Of a DNA stretch of 41,736 nucleotides, positions 33,857 to 41,736 are shown piece by piece. A program made the translations under genes and the position numbers. Under the pieces are notes generated by a model. That model was not told the DNA's origin and did not search any database. It saw only the letters and a program-made list of their open reading frames with translations. This DNA is from CAYMTN01 sp964393335 (lineage in GTDB: Bacteria > Chloroflexota > Anaerolineae > Aggregatilineales > Aggregatilineaceae): NCBI GenBank assembly GCA_964393335.1, contig CAYMTN010000016.1:1-41736 (forward strand), in the 5' to 3' direction. Numbering within the stretch: position 1 is the stretch's first letter; each line of letters starts with the position of its first letter.

Positions 33857-33885
33857 ACTATGGCATGGCATAAATATAAAGTCAA
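33857..33885 (-). promoter_or_regulatory. possible promoter of the sensor operon
   Basis: The minus strand reads TTGACT (33885-33880), 17 bases, then CATAGT (33862-33857). Transcription would start near 33850, only about nine bases before ATG 33841, which would leave almost no leader. The region is AT-rich and intergenic, so a promoter is expected here, but this exact pair is weak. Confidence 0.35.
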
Positions 33886-34016
33886 GTTAGAATTGAGTGG
33901 CTGTATACATTTTTCACGCCATTTTCAGCAAACCTTCACAAACACCCGACGAGATAGCAACGTCGCTCTTACGATTTCTTAATTTTTGAGGCTGATCGCG
34001 GATTATTGTGCCATCT

Positions 34017-34084
34017 GCCCAATTTGCGACCTGCCATATGCCTTAACACAACTCGCCGGTATGGGAGCAGCGTCACAATTGGGC
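34017..34084. promoter_or_regulatory. separated inverted repeat upstream of glutamine synthetase
   Basis: GCCCAATT (34017-34024) and AATTGGGC (34077-34084) are perfect inverted copies, 60 bases apart centre to centre. They lie between the divergent sensor operon and the GS gene, just before the GS -10 element. They may be paired operator half-sites for a regulator such as the PucR-type protein encoded downstream; not shown. Confidence 0.25.
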
Positions 34085-34124
34085 GAATCGCACAAAAACA
34101 ACCACAGACGCGTGACGGGTTACT

Positions 34125-34133
34125 TGTTATAAT
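34125..34133 (+). promoter_or_regulatory. extended -10 promoter of glutamine synthetase gene
   Basis: TGTTATAAT contains a perfect TATAAT (34128-34133) with TGn extension. The start codon follows at 34180, about 40 bases downstream of the predicted start of transcription. No -35 is needed for this class and none is obvious. Confidence 0.6.
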
Positions 34134-34179
34134 GGGGGCAATTACCCGGTTCGGCCAGCGAGTTTTTCAGGACATATTT

Positions 34180-35529
<1,350 letters not shown>

Positions 35530-35550
35530 ATAGCGTTGATAGTTGTGCTC

Positions 35551-35575
35551 AAAAAACCGCCCTGTTTTCAGGCGG
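35551..35575 (-). terminator. intrinsic terminator oriented on the minus strand
   Basis: On the minus strand the hairpin CCGCCTG-AAAA-CAGGGCGG is followed directly by TTTTTT (35556-35551), a textbook intrinsic terminator with one bulged base. On the plus strand the U tract would be missing. The GS gene (plus) ends at 35529, so for that gene the signal faces the wrong way. Confidence 0.6.
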
Positions 35576-35712
35576 AAATGACACGACCTGAATAACGCCT
35601 GACGTCAAGCGCTTTTTCTGGTACTCGCATTGAAGATTAAACCTTTGCGCACCGGCAGTATCGTTGGCGCACAGTCTCGTTCGGATCGAGCCGGAAGTCT
35701 GCGAGGACACCC

Positions 35713-37223
35713 GTGGCAGGACAGACCAACCTGACCATTCATCACCTGCTCCGCCTGGCGCTGCCCGTCGGCACGACGTTGGTCGCCGGCCAACTGGGCG
35801 CTAACCGCCGCGTGACGTGGGTGCATGTCTTGAATACGCGCCCACCTGCCTTCCCCGATCTACATGGCGGCGAAATGGCGCTGCTCTCGCTGGATGCCAT
35901 GCACCTGTTGAGTGATAAACTCACGCTGGTCAGCCTGATCCGCGACCTGGCCGAAATGGAGGTCAGCGCGATCGGCGTATTGGGTGAAATCGGACGGCCC
36001 GCCCGCGATACCGCCGACGAACTCGGCACACCGCTGCTGCGCCTGCCCGATACCGCGTCGTTACGCGACGTTGAAAACCACACCGCCCAGGTTCTGATGG
36101 GCACGCCGGTTTCCGCCGACGAACGCGGGCGCGAGATCCGCGAGCAGTTATTGCAGCTTTCCACGGAAAATCGCGGCCTGGAAGCGCTGGCCGACGTGCT
36201 GGCGAACATGACCGGCAAAACGGTCGTCGTGCAGGATAAACGCCTGCGCCCATTAGCCCTGGCCGGTCCGCTGACCGAAACCCCCGATTGGCCCGTGATC
36301 GAAGATGCGCTGTATGATGCCAACCCGCTGCCCGCCCTGTTCCGGGACCGGGTAGAGGTCGCGCAGGCCAGCCCGGACCCGGTCGCCATCCCCCTGCCCA
36401 CCCTGGGACTGCGGCGGCTGGTCGCGCCGATTGTCGCGGGTAAGATGGGGCGTGGGTTCCTGTCGCTGATCTTCGAAGACAGCGAGCCGTATGACGCGCT
36501 CGACGTGGCGATCACGCGGCACGGGGCCGCCGTCTGCGCGCTGGAAATGGCGAAGGAAAAAGCGATCCGCGAAGCGCAAAAACGCGTGCAGGGCAACGTC
36601 CTGGAGCAGTTCCTGGGCGGCATGATCAACGAAAGCGAAGCGCTGCTGCGCCTGACGCGCCTGGGTTACCAGCCGGAACAGCGCTACACGACGTTATATA
36701 TCGGCGGGCTGCGCGAAAATGTGCCGACCGCTCGCCAGATCGAAGCGCTGTGCAACGAACAGTCCGGCGCGCTGGGTTTCGGGGCGCTGGTCCAGCCGTA
36801 TGGCAGCGAGGTGATCGTTTTTTGCGAAGGCGACGAGAGCACCGCCCGCGATCTGGCGCTGGCCGTGCAGGGCCGCGTACAGGAGCGCTACCAGGTACCG
36901 GTCGTGGCCGGTTTGGGCCAGAGCGCCAGCGATCTGCAAGCCTGGCGCGAGAGTTTCCAGCAGGCGGTCGCCGCCTTCCGCACCGCGAACCAGTGGAAGC
37001 TCGCCGCGCCGCTGGCCTTCCGCGAGATGGGCGTCTACCGGCTGTTGTCGCTGCTGGTCGGCTCGCCCGAGCTGAGCCGGTTTTATTACGAAACGCTGGG
37101 CGAATTAGCCGAACCCACCCCGCAGAACACCGAGTTTATCGCCACGCTCGAAGCATTTTTCGAGGAACACGGCAACCTGACCCGCACCGCCAAGCGGCTG
37201 CACATCCACCGCAACACCCTGCT
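35713..37223 (+). CDS. PucR-family transcriptional regulator, C-terminus lost in assembly gap
   Basis: The visible 503 residues show the PucR layout: an N-terminal PucR/purine-catabolism-type domain (LRLALPVGTTLVAG, LSLDAMHLL, GVLGEIGRPARDTADELGTP), a central regulatory region (VVQDKRLRPLALAG, AITRHGAAVCALEMA), a GGDEF-like CdaR segment (VVAGLGQSASDLQAWRESFQ), and the start of the C-terminal HTH (LTRTAKRLHIHRNTL). The recognition helix then enters the 100-N gap. About 30-40 residues are missing. The GTG start at 35713 has GAGG upstream. Members regulate purine, polyamine or amino-acid genes by ligand. It is next to glutamine synthetase, on the same strand. A continuous reading into the oxidoreductase gene is a gap artefact, not a fusion. 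Confidence 0.88.
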
Positions 37224-37323
37224 NNNNNNNNNNNNNNNNNNNNNNNNNNNNNNNNNNNNNNNNNNNNNNNNNNNNNNNNNNNNNNNNNNNNNNNNNNNNN
37301 NNNNNNNNNNNNNNNNNNNNNNN
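37224..37323. other. assembly gap (100 N) between PucR and oxidoreductase genes
   Basis: Exactly 100 N. The upstream gene is cut inside its HTH helix, and the downstream gene begins a few residues before its GxGxxG motif. The missing sequence must hold the end of PucR (about 100-120 bases), a spacer and a start codon, so the real gap is probably longer than 100 bases. Confidence 0.95.
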
Positions 37324-38328
37324 AACCCGATCCGCCTGGGATTAGCCGGTACGGGCATTTTTGCCCGCGATGCCTACCTGCCCGCCCTGCAAACGCTCGG
37401 CAGCACATTTGAGATCGCCGCCGTATACAGCCGCCATCTCGAAAACGCCGAAACCATCACCGGCCAACTGGCCAACGCCGCCCCGGCCTTTGACGACCTG
37501 GACGCGCTGCTGGCAGAAGAGGACCTGGACGCGGTGGCGCTGCTGCTGCCGATCCACATCATGCCGGATGCCATCGAGCGGGCGCTGGCGGCGGGCAAAC
37601 ACGTCATCAGCGAAAAACCCGCCGCGCCGGACGTGGCCACCGGGCGCAGGCTGCTGGACCTGTATCACCGGCAGCATGCGGACCAGGTGTGGATGGTGGC
37701 GGAAAACTGGCGCTATGATCCGGCCCTGAGCCACGCGGCAGAGGCGATCCGCTCGCGGGAAGTGGGCGCTCCGCTGGTCTGCAACTGGCCGCAGTACGCC
37801 GATCTGTCGCCGGACAACAAATACTACCAGACCGAATGGCGGCGGTCCGGCGTTTTTCAGGGTGGTTTTTTGCTGGATGGCGGCGTGCATCATGTCGCCG
37901 GACTGCGGCTGATCCTGGGCGAGATCGCCGCCGTCAGCGCTTTCACGGCCCAGGTGCGCCCCGACCTGCCACCCGCCGACACGCTCAACGCCGCGTTTGT
38001 TTTTGACAGCGGCCTGACGGGCACCTACAGCGTGACGTACGCGCACGGCGCGCCCTGGCCTTCGATGCTGTATATCGTGTGCGAACAGGGTACGCTGCGC
38101 GTCCAGCAGGGTGAGGTCGAGATCACGGCGGAAGACGGCGTGTGCCGCGTGGAACGCGCGAATTACGTCGGCGTCGAGCGCGAACTGGCCGCGTTTGCCG
38201 CTGCGATCCGCGAAGGTACGCCCCACGCCAACACGCCCGAACAGGGGCTGCAAGACGTGGCCGTGATCGAGGCCATGTTACGTTCGGCAGAAACCGGCCA
38301 GCGCACCACCCCGGAGCGGTTTGTGTAA
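37324..38328 (+). CDS. Gfo/Idh/MocA-family oxidoreductase, 5' end in gap
   Basis: The readable 334 residues begin NPIRLGLAGTGIFARDAYLP, a Rossmann motif normally preceded by only a few residues, so nearly the whole protein is visible. Further marks of the family are the SEKPAAPD motif (Lys of EKP), DAVALLLPIHIMPDAIERAL, WMVAENWRYDPALSHA and GGVHHVAGLRLILGEI with the catalytic-region DGGxHH. These NAD(P)-dependent enzymes act on sugars, inositols or other polyols, with substrate not readable from sequence. The start codon is lost in the gap. It is convergent with the GAF histidine kinase gene (13 bases between stops). It is a separate gene from the PucR regulator despite the unbroken frame through the N run. 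Confidence 0.88.
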   Translation, partial: NPIRLGLAGTGIFARDAYLPALQTLGSTFEIAAVYSRHLENAETITGQLANAAPAFDDLDALLAEEDLDAVALLLPIHIMPDAIERALAAGKHVISEKPAAPDVATGRRLLDLYHRQHADQVWMVAENWRYDPALSHAAEAIRSREVGAPLVCNWPQYADLSPDNKYYQTEWRRSGVFQGGFLLDGGVHHVAGLRLILGEIAAVSAFTAQVRPDLPPADTLNAAFVFDSGLTGTYSVTYAHGAPWPSMLYIVCEQGTLRVQQGEVEITAEDGVCRVERANYVGVERELAAFAAAIREGTPHANTPEQGLQDVAVIEAMLRSAETGQRTTPERFV

Positions 38329-38341
38329 GGTGTGGGCACCG

Positions 38342-39502
38342 TCAAGGCCGGAACGGAATCTGTACCGTCAGCGTCGTGCCCTCATTCGGCACGCTGCGGA
38401 TCACGAACTGGCCGCTGAGCTGACGCGCGCGCTGCTCCATATTACGCAAGCCGAAGCTTTCCGGATTCTTCAGTTCTGCGGGATCAAAACCCATCCCGTT
38501 GTCTTCAATCGTGAGGATCAGCCGGTTATCCGTTTCGCGCACCTTGACCTTGACCTGGGTCGCGTGGGCATGGCGGGCCACGTTGGACAGCGCCTCGCGC
38601 ACGATCTGCGTCAACGAATGGCGCTGGCGATCATTGAGCGTGCGTAGCGTCGCCGGTACGTCGATCACCACGTCCACCCGCGCGAAGTCGCGGAAGTGAC
38701 GGGCGAGATTATCCAACCGCTGCTTGAAGGTCGCCTGTTCTTCACGCGCGCTGCGCAGGTTGCGGATATACAGCCGGATGTCGTCGATGATCTGGTTGAG
38801 ATCGACGATCATGCTCTGGTACTGCTGCTCTTGCTCCGGCGTCATCGGGAACTGGCCGCGCAGGATTTCGAGTTTCATGCCGACCGCATACACCGACTGG
38901 ATCACGCCGTCGTGCAGTTCCATGCCGATGCGGTCGCGTTCGCGGCTGAGCGCGATCACCTGGAGCTGCTCGGACAGACGCGCGTTTTCAATGGCTACCG
39001 CCGCATGATTCGCCAGCAGCACGATCAGGCGTTCATCGTCTACGCTAAACGGCTGCCCGTCCAGCGGGTCGGTCAGGTACAGGTTGCCCAGGCGCTCGCC
39101 GTGACTGATGATCGGCACGCCGAGAAACCGCGTCATGACCGGGTGATGGCCGCAAAAACCGACCGAGCGCGGGTCGTCGCGGATATTGTCCAACCGGATC
39201 GGGCTGTCGGCTTCGAGAATCGCGCCCAACAGTCCCAACCCGCGCGGCTCGTGCTCGATGCCGCTGACTTCGCCTGTATCCAACCCGGAGGTGATAAACG
39301 CCCGCAGCGTGCCGTCGTCATTGGGCACGCCCAACGCCGCGTAACGCGCCTCGACTAACTCGCGCGCGATATCGGTGATGGCTTGCAGCGTGCGGGGCAG
39401 GCTCAGCTCACTGGTGATCGTCGCGGCAGCCCGGCTCAACGCGTTGAGCATCGCCGCGCTTTTTTCCGGTAAGGTATGGGGTGAGTGAGATGTTGAGTTC
39501 AT
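38342..39502 (-). CDS. GAF-domain histidine kinase of the NarX/DevS type
   Basis: The protein is 386 residues without membrane segments. A GAF domain (about 25-165) has a striking resemblance to the heme GAF-A domain of mycobacterial DevS: ARYAALGVPND, GLGLLGAILEADSPIRLDNI, SVGFCGHHPVMTRFLGVPII and GNLYLTDPLDGQPFSVDDE. A HisKA_3 helix follows with RERDRIGMELHDGVIQSV (His acceptor), then a HATPase with LSNVARHAHA, DNGMGFDP and GLRNMEQRARQL. It is cytoplasmic and pairs with the divergent NarL-type regulator at 39847. If the GAF holds heme, it may sense O2, NO or CO; residues cannot prove heme binding here. The start ATG 39502 is the first in frame. Confidence 0.92.
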   Translation of the reverse strand: MNSTSHSPHTLPEKSAAMLNALSRAAATITSELSLPRTLQAITDIARELVEARYAALGVPNDDGTLRAFITSGLDTGEVSGIEHEPRGLGLLGAILEADSPIRLDNIRDDPRSVGFCGHHPVMTRFLGVPIISHGERLGNLYLTDPLDGQPFSVDDERLIVLLANHAAVAIENARLSEQLQVIALSRERDRIGMELHDGVIQSVYAVGMKLEILRGQFPMTPEQEQQYQSMIVDLNQIIDDIRLYIRNLRSAREEQATFKQRLDNLARHFRDFARVDVVIDVPATLRTLNDRQRHSLTQIVREALSNVARHAHATQVKVKVRETDNRLILTIEDNGMGFDPAELKNPESFGLRNMEQRARQLSGQFVIRSVPNEGTTLTVQIPFRP

Positions 39503-39846
39503 AGTCTGTTTGCCAGCTTACTCTTCATTCCAGATGGGAATGTGTTTTTTGGGATATACTTCATACAAATCAGAAAAGATACCAGTGTCGGGCTGTTCCA
39601 TCAACGGTCGGCAGTTTTTTTATCACCCGGGACACGGTATAATCTGGACGAATGTTTCAAAAGTCATATAATTACAGTGATGTTCAACACATGACCAGGG
39701 ACGGGCCGGTTCACGATTGGACAAATGCAGCGGCGTATGATTGGGTATCGTGTCCCTCCCTTAGTGATCGGCGCCTGTGATTGTCCACTTCTTTTGAACA
39801 CTCAAAAAATCATTATTTGACAACGAATCCCATGTCGGAGAACCTA
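39503..39846. promoter_or_regulatory. divergent intergenic region of the DevS-like / NarL-type pair
   Basis: The 344-base interval has no gene. A perfect -10 TATAAT lies at 39638-39643 on the plus strand, about 200 bases before the regulator start, leaving a long leader. Its 17-base upstream position is a T tract rather than a -35. A second promoter for the kinase on the minus strand is expected but none is clear. Confidence 0.45.
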
Positions 39847-40521
39847 GTGACACCACTTCGTATACTGATCGCCGATGATCACGCCGTTGTACGCGCCGGA
39901 TTAAAAGCACTGCTCGAACAACAAACGGATTTTTTGGTTGTTGCCGAAGCCGAAAGCGGCATCGACGCCGTGCGTCAGACGATGACCCACAAACCTGACA
40001 TTGTCGTCATGGATATCCGTATGCCCGGCGGGTTATCGGGCATCGAAGCCTGCGAACAAATCAACGAAAAACTACCGGAAACGAAAGTGATCATGCTGAC
40101 GTCGTATGCCGAAGACGAGCTCGTGATGGACGCCGTCCGCGCGGGGGCTGTTGGTTACGTCCTCAAACGCGTCGGCAGCACCGACCTGGTTGACGCCATC
40201 CGCATGGTCGGGCGCGGTGACGCCCTGATCGACCCGACGATGACCAAAGCCCTGCTCGAAGAAGTCCGCCAGGCCGCCCAGGTGAAAGAAGCATCGGCGT
40301 TTTCCGGGTTGACGCCCCAGGAAATGCGCATCCTGGCGCTGATGGTCGAAGGGCTGACCAACCGCGAAATCGCCGCCCAGCTTTTCCTCGGCGAAGGCAC
40401 GGTGCGTAATTATGTCGGCAACATCCTGAGCAAGCTCCAGGTGTCCAACCGGGCTGAAGCAGCGGTTTTTGCGGTCAAAAACCACATCGAGCGTCATCTC
40501 CCCGCCGACGACGAACACTAA
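39847..40521 (+). CDS. NarL/FixJ-family response regulator
   Basis: The protein is 224 residues. The receiver (about 1-120) has the acidic pair in ADDHAV, phosphorylation aspartate in VVMDIRMPGGLSG, Thr/Ser in LTSYAED, and Lys in VLKRVGSTDL. The LuxR-type HTH (about 155-215) has LTPQEMRILALMVEG, TNREIAAQLFLGEGTVRNYV and SKLQVSNRAEAA. GTG 39847 is chosen because GGAG lies six bases upstream; ATG 39832 and TTG 39781 are in frame but lack a ribosome binding site. It is phosphorylated by the divergent GAF kinase, forming a DevSR-like pair. The targets are not identified. It is convergent with the MgtC-like gene. Confidence 0.92.
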   Translation: MTPLRILIADDHAVVRAGLKALLEQQTDFLVVAEAESGIDAVRQTMTHKPDIVVMDIRMPGGLSGIEACEQINEKLPETKVIMLTSYAEDELVMDAVRAGAVGYVLKRVGSTDLVDAIRMVGRGDALIDPTMTKALLEEVRQAAQVKEASAFSGLTPQEMRILALMVEGLTNREIAAQLFLGEGTVRNYVGNILSKLQVSNRAEAAVFAVKNHIERHLPADDEH

Positions 40522-40553
40522 CCCCGCCCTGATGATCCGCCAGACGCGGATCG

Positions 40554-40970
40554 TCAGGTTGTTGCCCGTTTCGTCAGCCAACGCAGCACCGCCAGCACAA
40601 GCCACCCTAACAGCGTCGCGCCTGCGGCCAGCACGTACAGCTTGGCCCCGGCCACCATGCCTAGAATCGCCACGAACCACAACGACGACGCCGTCGTCAA
40701 TTCGTGGACCTCGCTTTTCCGGCGGACGATGACGCCCGCCCCCAGAAACCCGATGCCGGTGATGACATTCGCGGCCAGCCGGGCCGCCGAGTTGGGGTCG
40801 TACAACTGCGATCCCAACACGATCACCAGGGCTGACCCCATACCGACCATCATGTGGGTGCGGATTCCGGCAGGGCTGTGCCGCCATTCGCGGTCCAGCC
40901 CGATAAACCCGGAGAGCACCAGCGCCACCGCCACCGGAATCAGGGCTTCAAGCTGTGCCTGTGCGCTCAT
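40554..40970 (-). CDS. MgtC/SapB-family membrane protein
   Basis: The protein is 138 residues with about four membrane segments. The family signature is present: FIGLDREWRHSPAGIRTHMMVGMGSAL, then RLAANVITGIGFLGAGVIV and the charged loop RRKSEVHELTTASSLWFVA. MgtC-type proteins influence growth in low magnesium or inside hosts and inhibit the F-type ATP synthase in Salmonella; short members without a C-terminal domain are common in free-living bacteria and their role is unclear. The start ATG 40970 follows GGAAGGTGAGGT. It is convergent with the NarL-type regulator gene. No magnesium transporter gene is near. Confidence 0.92.
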   Translation of the reverse strand: MSAQAQLEALIPVAVALVLSGFIGLDREWRHSPAGIRTHMMVGMGSALVIVLGSQLYDPNSAARLAANVITGIGFLGAGVIVRRKSEVHELTTASSLWFVAILGMVAGAKLYVLAAGATLLGWLVLAVLRWLTKRATT

Positions 40971-41078
40971 ACCTCACCTTCCAGGTTGCCCACAACTATA
41001 AACGTTCGTCTGGGGCGGCGTATAGTGCAAAACATCATCGCGTCGATTGGCAATCAGCACACAAAACGCTTACCCAAC

Positions 41079-41115
41079 AAAAAACCGCCGCCAAGTCATG
41101 TTCCTCGGCGGCGGT
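41079..41115 (-). terminator. intrinsic terminator of the AT-rich unknown gene
   Basis: On the minus strand ACCGCCGCC (41115-41107) and GGCGGCGGT (41092-41084) form a perfect 9-bp stem with a 14-base loop, followed directly by a T tract (41084-41079). It lies 45 bases beyond the stop codon at 41161 and also follows the MgtC gene's upstream region. Confidence 0.8.
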
Positions 41116-41160
41116 ACAAACAGTTTTCCATGTTAAATTGATGCGCTTATTCTGAGAAGA

Positions 41161-41601
41161 TCACTCTTTCGATTTTTGCCAACCTGTCCAGACTTCTTGT
41201 ACCTGTGAACGAATATGCTTTGGAATCCTAACTTTCTTTGCTTTCCTGGCCGTATCCCAAACTTCCACACGTGCAATGTCGAGGGGGCTGATACCATCAA
41301 CGCGAAGGTCATGCAGTGGAAAATCGAACGTCACACGATCTGTTGGCTCAAGTTTCACGTGAGTTCTATTCATAATGTATTTCCAAGTCTGACCCGACTT
41401 CAGACGCAGAACAGTATCTTCAATCGTTATTGGTCGCAGGTCAGCATTTACAACCGAAACAGATAACTTTGCGCCCCTCCCTGATTTTTTTTCAAAATCA
41501 ACAAATACTTTTAGCTTTCCGCGCATTTGAAAAAGGCTTGCGAGTTTTCCAAATACTTTGACTATAACGTCTAGGATTTTTCCAACAACTAATGTTTCCA
41601 T
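41161..41601 (-). CDS. protein of unknown function (AT-rich gene)
   Basis: The protein is 146 residues from ATG 41601, with an excellent AAGGAG ribosome binding site five bases upstream; an ATG at 41616 lies inside it. The first 25 residues (VGKILDVIVKVFGKLASLFQ) could form an amphipathic helix. The rest reads as a beta-sandwich: LSVSVVNADLRPITIEDTVL, RTHVKLEPTDRVTFDF, and a basic C-terminus. The wording VVN..RPITI is common in small phage- or island-associated proteins, but no function is known to me. Codon use is AT-rich and unlike the rest of the window. It ends at a perfect intrinsic terminator. The gene looks intact and recently acquired. Confidence 0.75.
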   Translation of the reverse strand: METLVVGKILDVIVKVFGKLASLFQMRGKLKVFVDFEKKSGRGAKLSVSVVNADLRPITIEDTVLRLKSGQTWKYIMNRTHVKLEPTDRVTFDFPLHDLRVDGISPLDIARVEVWDTARKAKKVRIPKHIRSQVQEVWTGWQKSKE

Positions 41602-41736
41602 TTTTTCTCCTTCCAAATGATGTAATTTTTAACTCAAATTATCAATTCAATACGGAAAACTAATATAAAGTGTAACATATACTTTGGAAAATAAAACAAG
41701 AAATCAAATAGAGATGTATAAACAAAATATAATATT
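41602..41736. other. AT-rich end of window
   Basis: About 135 bases of markedly AT-rich DNA up to the window edge, in contrast with the GC-rich rest. It probably carries the promoter of the unknown gene, since TATA-like stretches are frequent, but none can be singled out. It may be the edge of an acquired island that continues beyond the window. Confidence 0.5.

Noticed and set aside
35713..38328. Single 871-residue protein of a PucR regulator fused to an oxidoreductase
   Set aside because: The frame is open only across 100 N. The regulator is cut in its HTH and the oxidoreductase starts with a new Rossmann fold, so two separate genes are far more likely.
39817..39822. TTGACA as a -35 for the NarL-type regulator
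   Set aside because: The nearest -10-like sequence (TATACT at 39861) is 38 bases away and inside the coding region.

Overview
The window is about 41.7 kb of GC-rich bacterial DNA from a draft assembly, with three runs of exactly 100 N at 23753-23852, 33716-33815 and 37224-37323. Gene content suggests a filamentous or environmental Chloroflexota (Anaerolineae-like) genome: many GAF-domain sensor kinases, HEAT and WD40 repeat proteins, secreted metallopeptidases with immune-inhibitor-A-like tails, a GlnA of GSI-alpha type, and the GAF motif NPLLPxTRSE repeated in several sensors. The taxonomic call is inference from gene style; there is no rRNA gene. The left edge (about 1-435) looks like two unrelated gene fragments joined together, and the right edge (from about 41160) is AT-rich and unlike the rest.

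Layout. 37-461: fragments of a Tat-signal protein and of a recombinase tail abutting tRNA-Ala(CGC), which has a near-consensus promoter. 532-4084: RDD membrane protein, tandem Nudix hydrolase, amylosucrase. 4259-7828: RidA, a metallo-beta-lactamase-fold hydrolase and an OmpR-type two-component pair in one direction. 7906-11447: K+ channel with RCK domain, M24 peptidase and a HEAT-WD40 protein on the minus strand. 11673-16076: YtxH-like protein and two paralogous secreted metallopeptidases. 16355-22131: Fur-family regulator, GAF protein, KAS III, GNAT acetyltransferase and an 883-residue alpha-helical repeat protein. 22549-24322: secreted PA14/SH3 protein (gap inside).

The most unusual region is the minus-strand gene set 33841 to 24512. 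It reads, in order of transcription, a periplasmic-binding-protein-like ligand binder with no transporter genes nearby, a kinase-less HAMP-GAF membrane sensor (4 nt apart), a 1266-residue Cache-HAMP-multi-GAF histidine kinase, a threonine-synthase-like PLP enzyme fused to two receiver domains, and a single-domain receiver. It ends in a strong hairpin. The simplest reading is a phosphorelay in which an extracellular ligand controls a PLP enzyme directly by phosphorylation of fused receivers, rather than through transcription. This is inference, but the fusion itself is visible in one uninterrupted frame.

34180-41601: glutamine synthetase, a PucR-type regulator cut by a gap, a Gfo/Idh/MocA oxidoreductase, a DevS-like GAF histidine kinase divergent from a NarL-type regulator, an MgtC-like membrane protein and an AT-rich unknown gene.

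Other structure: two 60-bp palindromic elements sit 20-24 nt upstream of two signalling genes with identical outer flanks but the inner core inverted; a third copy of the core lies between the metallopeptidases; and the convergent ends of a kinase and the K+ channel gene have been tandemly duplicated.
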